NCBI GenBank assembly: GCA_037783415.1
Contig: JAZGTN010000046.1
Coordinates: forward strand, 5,524,501-5,588,500
Direction of reading: 5' to 3'
DNA: 64,000 nt
Source: Leptasterias polaris
Taxonomy: Eukaryota > Echinodermata > Asteroidea > Forcipulatida > Asteriidae
Shown here: in pieces, positions 53,400 through 63,700 of the stretch
Numbering within the stretch: position 1 is the stretch's first letter
How the letters are laid out: each line of letters opens with the position of its first letter
Position numbers and translations under genes: made by a program
Notes under the pieces: model-generated
What the model was told of the DNA's origin: nothing
The model's input: the letters and a program-made list of their open reading frames with translations, nothing else
The model's database searches: none

Positions 53400-54442
53400 C
53401 AGTCGTTTGACCAGTTCTGGATCACTTTTTGAATTCACATTGTTTTTTGTTACAATCTCTTTGACATCTTAAACAAAATAGCTATTCAGTTTACCTAAAC
53501 ATGTCATAAAACTCACCAAGTATCCACTGACAAAAAAAGATTAGTACTTTTGAAGAGGCTTTGAGAAAAGTATCGTCACCTGTTTGACCAGTTCAGGATC
53601 AGTTGATTCTATTCTGAATCAGTAGCGTGCCCCCTATTGCAAACCCATACTCCCATACTTAAAACTGTCTCTCAAGGACACGAAACTTTAGAAGTGTGTT
53701 GGCATGGACTTGGATTTCCTTTCTTTAGTGAATGTCATGCAATTGTCTTCAACAGCAGCGCAAAAAGCCAGCTACAAAAACACAGAACAACAGCAAAGGC
53801 AATTGAAAAAGTGAAGTGCACCTAAAAGCAACATTGACCCCTCCAAGTTTAATTTTCTCAGAAAAAAACAAACAATCTACAAGAATTTGTTGAAGTAATG
53901 TTTCACAAAAGCAATACATAAACTTTCTACTGCAGCAGTATGATTTGACCTCACTTAGTAAGTTAGTGCGGCACCATTTGACGCAATGAGATGTTGAGTG
54001 ATCCCGAACTGGTCAAGGGTACAATACCCCCCCCCCCCCCCCCCCCCCCCAAAGACGATTTTGGTAATTTCGTCTCCTCAAAAAAAACAAGACGACTGCT
54101 CAGTATTTATGTGAAATATTTTTTACACATTCTTAGCATTTTACATAAATGTTTTTCACCCTGACGTTCAAATTCTAAAGGTGAGAAGTTTTAACAGTGT
54201 TTTTCAACCAACATTATTTAACAAAATAATGATCAAAATCATAGACAAAGTTCAGGAAAATGGCCATAATTTATTTGCCTATGATGTTTGGCACCTTATT
54301 TCCGGTTTGTTGGTTTAATGGTTGTTATTCTTCACATGTATCAACAGAAATTGGTAGTGTGAGAAGTAATATCATTATTTGGTTATTGCAAAGTTGAAGT
54401 GATCCCGAACTGGTCAATGATCCCGAACTGGTCAAATGACTG
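53400..54442. mobile_element. Tc1/mariner-like non-autonomous element
   Basis: TA dinucleotides (53398-53399 and 54443-54444) flank CAGTCGTTTGACCAGTTCTG at the left and, at the right, CCGAACTGGTCAAATGACTG, an inverted match. TA target duplication with CAGT ends is typical of Tc1/mariner. The same inverted word recurs internally near 53580-53600 (left orientation) and at 54000-54016 and 54398-54416 (right orientation), so a smaller copy is probably nested or the end is tandemly duplicated. A run of 24 C lies at 54027-54050. No transposase frame is intact; the 62-codon frame at 53637 is not recognised. Confidence 0.65.
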
Positions 54443-54545
54443 TAGCCATACCCCCAAAACTGGCTCATCTGGAACACTCATTGCAAACCCTTGAAATATT
54501 AAGCATAATGGTTTGTAAAACCTGCCGTTGAAGACGTTTTTATAA

Positions 54546-54625
54546 CCTTCATTACCTGCCACATTACATGTCACGTTATATGTCATATTATATGTCACCT
54601 TATGTCACATTATGTCATATTACCT
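54546..54625. repeat. TTATGTCA-type short tandem repeat
   Basis: CATTACATGTCACGTTATAT and further TTATGTCA words repeat about every 10-12 bp over 80 bp. It lies just past the stop of the RTK-like gene, probably within its 3' UTR. Confidence 0.6.
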
Positions 54626-54640
54626 GTTAATAGCCCCTTC

Positions 54641-54712
54641 TTAGTTATCATCGAGCTCTGGACATATCTCTTGAAACGTCACCTCTTGTCTGGACGACAG
54701 TCGTATGTATTT
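54641..54712 (-). CDS. RTK-like terminal exon 9 (C-tail)
   Basis: After TATCGCTCTTCAG the phase-0 frame reads [20 protein letters not shown] and DDN, then TAA. Short acidic tails are common in receptor kinases, and the phase matches exon 8, but other small exons may lie between them. Confidence 0.6.
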   Translation of the reverse strand, partial: KYIRLSSRQEVTFQEICPELDDN

Positions 54713-57700
54713 CTGAAGAGCGATATATATATAAAAATTGTCACTTCTTTCTGGGATAATAAATCTCAAGTAAGAACAAAAATGGAATTGTAGTTTTAGC
54801 AAACCAGTTATCCAGATGAAGGCCAATTACCCTCTTTAAAAAAAAACCCACCTGTATGGGGGTATCGGTAAGCTTTTAAAGATTAACTGAAACATGAACT
54901 AAGAAAAATGTGACAGCCTTGCGTGCTGTTAAAAGAGTAGCCGTTCTTAATTCTAAAGGCTTTCGTGGTTATAGACAAAGCTGTATTTGCGTTTTGTTGT
55001 TATACTTTTCATACAGTTTCACAGAAACTATTCATAATTGTTTATGTAAATAAGACAAGTGCTGAAAGGTTTACCAATTATAACGGATAATAACCCTTGT
55101 TTATGATTGGTTTGGAAATTTGCTACCCTGGGAGGGTAATTTAGAAACATAGAAACAACTTAACAAGTTCCAGGGAAGTTGAAAAGGGCCTATAGGTTTC
55201 GCCATTCGAGCATGTAGTTTAGTCAATTCACGGCTACACAGCTGTCAAAGCCTTGAAAAAAAGCCTTGAAAAAAAGACTACTAAAGCTTCGGCTCAACAA
55301 AATATAGTAAATGTTGGAAATGTCAGAAAATTTGATGATGAACAAATTTGGCACAATATGGTTGGGGACATTGCACCCCCAATCCTGATGGGGTTAACTT
55401 TGAAACATCTTTGAAACAGCCTGGTGTACATGTTGAAAAAAGTAAATCCGGTGTGGCAGGAGATTCTGTGCCCCCCCCCCCCCCCACACCTTACGGCGAA
55501 CTGTGTACAAACGTCTTCTGATAGCGCCTAGCGCCCTTTTTCAAATCCTCCCCCCAGCCCATAATAATTTCCAATATGCGGGGGGGGGGGGGGGGGGGGG
55601 ACCACACACATAATCCACAGGGGACATATTTCCCTAGAACACCGGCGAGGCAAGAGATCTTGTGTCTCTCCCAACCCCCGAAATAAAATGGGTTCATGAA
55701 TACTTGTAATCCACTCACTTGTGCTGTGCACGCATAAAGTGATAGAAGGCCCACCAATTTACGGAATCTCGGCCGATTAGGGGGGTTCACACTCCAGCAC
55801 TGCTGCATCAGTTCATATCTTTAGTGAAAAAGGGTAACATTTTATGGGTTTTGTCATACTTGATAAGGTGTAATCAAAGCTATCGAAACTGCAAGATAAT
55901 GAAAAGGATTCCATTGTTAGCTTGATTCAAGTTGACTAATAAGGATTGATGTAATAATTCTTTAAAGCACACCTCCTCGTAGTTCTGCGTAAGTTCTGGT
56001 TGGCTAAAACACGGCCAAGTGTGGTTAACTAATATAGGCTTGTGCATGAGATTTGCACAACCGTGAACTAAACGCGCGTCAAGACAACGTGCAAATATAA
56101 TTTGCAGGAAATAGTCCCGAACTGGACAAACAACACCGCCCTCATAGTGTGAACAGTAAACAGTGACTGAAAAACTGAATCTATGGAAACTAAAACCGTT
56201 CATTTTTTTTTGGAACTGCTTACATTAATTGCTCATGAATGAAGTGTTGAATTTGAACAGTTGTAAACCATGTAAAAATGTAGTTTCTTATTTCATATTT
56301 TGAACCGAGGTGTATTATACAGCATGGACTGGCACAAGTTCGGTCACTACTGCACGTCTGTCCCTCTTGGGCCTGAAAGTGACCAGAACAGGGATCTGTT
56401 CCCCTCTTTTGGACACTCACAGTCTCTTGAGGGGGTAAACCTGACCTCATCGCCAGTCCTTTACATGAACAAATTCAACAGAAGGTCGACTCCCTTACTC
56501 TCACTCTTAATGGGTTTTTTCTTACATTTCTGGTGCGCAGTAGCTTGGTTTAGGCAAGCGGTATCCTGACTTCAATTTCGACGCTAGCATACTAGTTGGG
56601 ATATCCGGGTACGGTGTGGCACCTAAGGGAAACACACAAAAATGTTGGATTTAAAAACCAATATTCATGAATTGAGCTTTGATTTCTAACTTCAAACAAC
56701 AGGAATTAAACTACTAAATAAGGTCCATTGTTGTGTCTTTATTTGAAAACACACTAAGATGTTCTAATCTAATACAACATCTAAACTGAATAACCAGTTA
56801 CTAAAATGCTCTACCTTGTCATATTTTGTGTTGACCGCTTGAATTCACCGAATTACTACGGTTCAAAACGTTCAAGCCAAAGCACCAGTCATTATATTAT
56901 GCAGCTTGTTCATCACAAGATTGCACTGCCAATGAGGCACAACAGTTTCAGGGTCAGAATGACTCGAAAGGGTCAAAAATGATCTGAAGTCTAAGGACCA
57001 ATTAAGTTAGCAAAGAGATAAGATTGACCACACTATACAAATCACTCTTTATAGTAATATTGAGAACTCATTTTAAGATGAATCTTAGTGCTTTGTGAAA
57101 TCGAGCCTTGGGCAGTGTGATTCAGCGACATAACCAGCGGGGCAGGGAGGACCCTTGATCCCCCCACTCCTGCTTCTCACACCCCAGGCGGGTTCCAAAA
57201 CAAAATTACACAATTATTGTTTTAGTTAGATACATGAAATAAAACCTCAATTTACCCACCGCTGCCCCTTGCCCCCTTGAAAATGGGTCCAGTTTATGCA
57301 ATTGATTAGTTTTGGTTGGCGACGTTCGTTTTGTTAACGTAGTCACTGATATCACATCACGAATTACTGTATCACAAAAACAAACAGAATTGTGTAGTCT
57401 TGCCCAGTCCCTCCGTGCCAGCCTCGAGCCAGTCGATATTGCGCCTATCTAGACTAGCGACTGCTGTGACTCTATATTTATAGGAGGATTGCTGATAAAA
57501 CATGGATCTGGCCAGAGAACCGACTAATTTTCAGTTTTTACCCGAAACTTTAAGAAATAATTACACTGAAATTATAAGAGATCCAAAGTGCAACAGACCT
57601 TTAAACTTATCAAAAGTTGAAGAAACTGTCAGAGATTGCACGTTACTAAATGGTTAAAACCACCAACCATGACAACAACACATTTTTGCAAAATTGTATG

Positions 57701-60700
57701 TTTTGGGTGTGTGTGGTTTTTGGGGGGTCTTGACGTACACTATTTCCTTTAGTGTACGGTTGCTGGTAACTTGGGTCAGGCAAAACGTGTTGTGCTCCAC
57801 ACAACCTGTGTCATGGTGCATCAGGTAGACATTACAACAAACATACATCAAACTAGTAAGCAGAAACTACAGACTCGGTAACTATCCTCACCGAATCAGA
57901 CAAATTCTTCTTAGCATTTATGCGTTTGTACTTCGAGGTACACTATTAAAATCACCAAGTCAGAAATGACCCGGATTCCCAGGGGACCTGACTCGTCTCT
58001 GGGTCAGGCTGACCAAGAAAGTGGTTACAAATTTGATTTAAACTGGATTCTAAGTTTGATCCATTTCTGGGTTGTTTTAGCAAACGAGTCAGACCCCACG
58101 GGAACCTGATCCGGGTCAATTATGACCCTTACGATTTGAGAGTGTATGTTTAAAGGGACACGTTGCCTTGGATCGGGCGAGTTGGTATATGAAAAGCGTT
58201 TGTAACAGTTCGTTATAAAATGCATATGGTTAGAATGATGTTTTTAAAAGTAGAATACAATGATCCAGACAAATATGCCTCGAAATTGCGTTTTTTTTTT
58301 TTTACTTTGCGAACTAACACTGTCCGCCATTTTGTGGAGTCAAAATTTTGACTCCACAAAATGGCGGGCCGTGTTAGTTGACTCCACAAAATGGCGGACC
58401 GTGTTAGTTCACGAAGTAAAAGGAAAACCACGCAATTTCGAGGCATATTTTTCTGGATCATTGTATTCTAGTTTTAAAACATCTTTCTAACCATATGCAT
58501 TTTATAACAAACTGTTACAAAGTAAACGCTTTTCATAGACCAACTCGCCCGATTCAAGGCAACGTGTCTTTTTTAACAGCTTACCAAGAGTTGCAATTTC
58601 CCACAGAAGAACCCCAAAGGACCACCTATAGAGCAAATAAGCAAAAACGGTAAGATAAAAACATGTTTTCCATAAAACAAAAAGTGCATCTTAAATGAAG
58701 TGTACACCTTCGGTAATTACTCCAAAATTGAATGACCATAAACATGTACTCGGTAAAGAGCACTGGAGAGCTTTTGATATTGAAAGACATTCTTAGAAAC
58801 GGCACCACTTGAAGTAATATAGTTTTAGAGAAAGAGTTTATTTTCACCCCAAAAATGAATCTGAGAAAGGCTTCAGGCATGATGAAGCCTTTCTAAGGCA
58901 TTTGAAAGGACACTATTTTATGCAACAAGGGTTATTTTTTCTTTCATAATTTTCTTGCAACTTCAATGACCAAATTGAGCCCAGGTTTGATATTTTATGA
59001 ATAAATGTTGGGATACACCAAGTGAGGATATTGGTCTTTGACAATTACCAAAAGTGTACCCTGCCTTTAATACGCAGTGCTCTCTACCTAGTAAGTTTTT
59101 ACGGTCATTTACTTGTAGAATATTTACCCAAAGTATTTCCTGCCTTTAAAACCAATTAACGTGTGGGCACCATAAGTGCTTATTTTTTAATTTTTTTATA
59201 TTTTTTAATATGAGATATCACCTAACTCACAAGGCCACGGACGGCCACTTCAAGGTGAGGGCTACACATAACTGATTTGGGCTATCGACCCAAATCAATT
59301 GACACCAGGGGCACGTTGCCTCCTACTCCTGGGGCTGAAACAGGGTTACCCCCTTCACAGTCCTTAAGGATGTAGGCATGGGTATCATCCACTAGGAGCC
59401 TGTCTGGTAGAGCAGAATGCACTACCTTCCCAACTTTTTCGAAGCAATTATGGTTAAGTGCCTTGCTCATAAATTGTGGTAGTGCAACCTATAAATCTGC
59501 CCTCTATCGCTCACTGTAATTAATTTGCGACGGTTAAAAGGTGGACGATTCCTTTTTATGAAATTAAAATCACATCTATATATCGCTGAAGTAAAATATA
59601 CAAACAAATAAAAATCATATTAACAAAATGCCCGATTGGCGTTCATGTTACCATTTAAAGGGAGTTTATACTTTTGGTAAATGTCAAAGACCAGTATCCT
59701 CACTTGGTGTATCCCAACATATACATGAAACAACAAACCTGTGAAAGTTTAAGCTCAATCGGTCATTGCAATCACCAGAAAAAAGTGGGGGGAAACCTTA
59801 AGTGTTTTCACTGTTTTCAAACATCGAGTTTTCGACTCATGAGATCAAAACTAATTGTTTTACTCATTTCTCAAAAACTATAGCATTTAAAGCAAAAATA
59901 TTTCAAAGGGAGTTTCCCATCATGACCATCTTTATACCATGTAAGTTATGTGTGAATCTGTGAACATTTATATTTTTACTCTAACCAATGTTACAAACAC
60001 CCTTTAACTAATGTGATGGTTGCAAAAATTCGGGCGTGATTAGAAAATTGGGTTTCTAAAAAATAAGCATCGTCGTCTCAATGTTTTTATTTTTTTTTCA
60101 AATTGTAGTTACAAAAACTATATTATTATTATATAAAAAATTAATTTTATTTACAATATACTATGGGTATTTATATGGGTATTTATATTTGCAAGAATGT
60201 TGTATAAGTGGAATTTAAAAGAAAATTTGATTCCATAGACAAAACTAGTCTTCGTTCGAGTTGTTTTCTCGTTGTCGATATGCGCAAGACTTCACAGTCT
60301 GCTTCGTTAGGTATGTGATGAGGTTATTGTACTTACACGTCAGCCTTTGGCGAGTGTTTCCCATTGTTTAATACCTCCAATGGCTTCCAGCGAAATGACA
60401 CCCTTTTCTGAAACTATAATCAGCCACAAAAATATATATTTTTAACATTTTTCCATGGAGTATGCATCTACAAATAAAAATAATATTAATGTCAGTAGTT
60501 TGGTGAAGACCCCGTAAATTAATTGTGTAATTTTTTCCCGAAAGTCTACCTGTTATATAAGGAATGGTTATAAGCATCCTGTGCAACTCATCTGAAATGC
60601 CTCTGTTGATCAGAAGTCAATAAAAAATAGGCACCCTTTGTTGAAGAATTTCCAAAGATCACCTCCACGCGACTTTGAAAAAATATGTCAGTATGCATGC

Positions 60701-63700
60701 CCTCAACGGCCAGTGGTGCAGTTGGTACCCGCTGCCACCTCGCTCGCTAAACGTTGATGGATTCGACGTTCTTGATGAAAAAACATGGAAAGTTTTGTCT
60801 GTTTTCTAAAAAAATTTAGGCTCTGAATTCAAGGGAAACTTTTATTGTATCTTTCTTGAAAATTTTTCCAAAACCAATGTTGACAAAACCATACGATGAC
60901 GCTTTCTTTCAGAACAGCATAACAAAATGAACAACAATTCATATTGAGACCAAACAGTTCATCAAATATGAAAAGAAAAACAATACAGACGACGCTTTAC
61001 TTAATTTGAGATTTTACAATTTTCACCTCCCAATTCCTGGTCTGAACCATGTAGGCCTAGCAGAAATGAAAGTTTTGTGTTCACATACATCAAGGATCGA
61101 TGTCAGAAAGTGTAAATAATTGACAACGAGCAAAATTCCAGACTATAGTTGAGTTTTGGTAATTCTGTACAATGTATAAAAAAAAAAAAAAAAAAAAATA
61201 AAATGCACACTTAATAGCAGGCACAAGAGCAGACACAGAAATGAACGGGCGCAAATGGATTGGCAGACGTAAAATCCCGGCGAATTCTTTGCTTCAAATT
61301 TCCATTTGAATTCTTTCGCGGTTGCCATTGCTTTCGGCAAAGAGCTAGTTTTATGCGTATGCCTTTGTACTGCTGTCGATGCCACAGCATTACAGAGGCA
61401 GAAGGATTTACCGTTGTTGTCTCCAGGTAGGTGTTCTCAACACGTGACAAACCAAAGTCAGAAATTTTGGCAACCAGATTTCCGTCGAGAAGAATGTTCC
61501 TTGCCGCCAAATCTTGGTGAACTATCTGTGGAATTAAAACAAGTGTAAATCAAGTTATTGCAAATCTGTGCTGAACTTTCTGTAATGTTGTTTATAATTT
61601 CACTCCTTCCAAATCTAGATTAGAAACACAGACGTTTTGTTGTTCCATAAGCACTCACGTTGGGCGTGTAAAACATACCCTCTGAATGTAACAATTTCCA
61701 AGCAACAAACCACAAAGGAAACTGACTTTGTACATTTTAAATAATATTGGGTTGAACAGAGACAAAATGAGTGGAGCGGGATTTGAACCTGTGACCTCCT
61801 GATTAAAGTGACAGCGCTGTACCATCTGAGCTATCTAGTCCTATGTTGGCGGTCTCCTGATTTCTCAATATCTTCGTTCGGGGTGGCAGTCATAAGCCAT
61901 TCAACCCGTGACTGCCGCGTAGCCAGGGATCACACCCAAGATCACAATACAAACTGGATCGTAAAAAACAACGCCAATTCTGACAAAGTTTTTAGAATTT
62001 TGGAAAGTTAAACATTTTATAATCACCTTAATTGTAGCGAGATGCTGCATTCCTTTGGCCACATCCAGAGCAAATTTAAGCAGCGTTTCAGCGGACAAGG
62101 AAGTTCCGGTGACCGTTGAGCGGGATTTTCTTAGGTGAGATCTTAGGTTACCGTATGGCATGAACTCCAACGCTACACACACATCATCTGTTCAGAGTTC
62201 GAGTAGAATAAATACATCATTAAGTGCCACAATCCACATTAAAAATGTTGGTCCTTTATTTTTCTGTTTTGGCGTGTCGAGACCGAGCAGTTAAGAGCCC
62301 CATATTCAAGCACTCTCTGATCAGCAGGGTGTGGGTTCGAGTCCCAATCGTTACACCTGTCTTTGATCAAGATATTCAACCATTTTGCTTTGTCCTTTGG
62401 ATGGGACATTATTAAGCCGTAGGTCACGTGTACTGTGGACTGGTAGTGCTTGTAAAACAACACAGAGCACTTATTGTGGAAGAGTAGGGGTTAACCCCAG
62501 TGTTTCTGGTTCACATAACAAGCACCCTTGTTTACAGGTGTCCTCGGCCTTGCGAGATACAGCGATTAAGTTCACTTTACGAGGCATCCTGTGTTTCATC
62601 ACAGGCTCTATTGTTCGCAGATACTGAATGTGGAATACCTGTATTAGGTAAACTACAAATTATGAATTATAAGTGTTGATGACAATCAAGCGATCGGGTA
62701 CTCTTTTAGATTCCTTGTGTACCTGGCTGATTCCTTCACTAATGTTTAAGTGTGATTACAATGGTTGTGATCTTTTCTGAGACACTAAAACAGACCAAGT
62801 TTGGGTTTAGGACGAGATGTCTTTTTTCTTTTCACTTTCCCCACAACTCTACGGAAAGGGGCCCTGTGTAGAATATTCCGCAACCCGTATAATTGAACAA
62901 AGTGCTTCCGTGGCATTCTGATCCCAAAATATAGCTGTCTCTGCTACTTGGATCAGCAAACTGAAGTGTGGGCAAAGAATTCCGCGAGTCAAATTTGATC
63001 CTTGCAAATTTGACGCGGGTTAATTATAACTGTTCAAAATTGTCCGGGTTATTCTGAAATTGAACGTCACCCACCGTCATGTGAACATACTCCAAGGATG
63101 TTGACCAAGTTGGGATGATCGCCAACCTTCGTCATGGACTCAAATGCCGTCATGAATTTGTCCTTCTCTTCTGGTGACGCACTTGCTGTAGAGACAATCC
63201 AATCATGATCAATAAAAGTAGAAAATACATTTCACTCGTAACACATATACCCCGAACCAATAACTTGGCTGTTCCTGCAGAGTGAGTGGGAAACAAAAAT
63301 CAGGGTCTAGGTCCAGGGCCACTGGGCTACCTCTGCCTGGGTGCAGAGAGGGCAATCCCAGAAAAGCGCAAAGTACGAAGTCGGAGGCGTTCGGAGGCGC
63401 ACGGGCATGGGGCCGGAGGCGCTGCGACATCAACTAAAGGAAAGACCGAGCGTGCAAGGGCGGCGAGGGTCTGCCTGGGTCTGCGGAGAGGGCCCTCCTA
63501 CGCCTACGTCATCAATATTGAGTCATCAACCCCCAGGCCACAAGTGGGCAACATTTTTTACACTGTACCCTGCTTCCAATGGAACCCTTTCTCAAAAATA
63601 GTTGATAATATCCACAGCTTCACTGCTTCTCGCCAAATAAATGTCATGTTCATAAATGTTTTGAGCACTTGCCAATCAATGACCTTGCCCTTATTACGTC

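Noticed and set aside
59674..59883. 69-codon frame repeated almost identically at 30934-31140, which could look like a conserved peptide
   Set aside because: Both frames lie inside copies of the same family-2 foldback element, and the more diverged copies do not keep the frame.
61741..61850. Possible functional tRNA on the minus strand
   Set aside because: Internal promoter boxes look good, but the ends do not pair into a normal acceptor stem and repeat sequence follows. A covariance-model scan would settle it.
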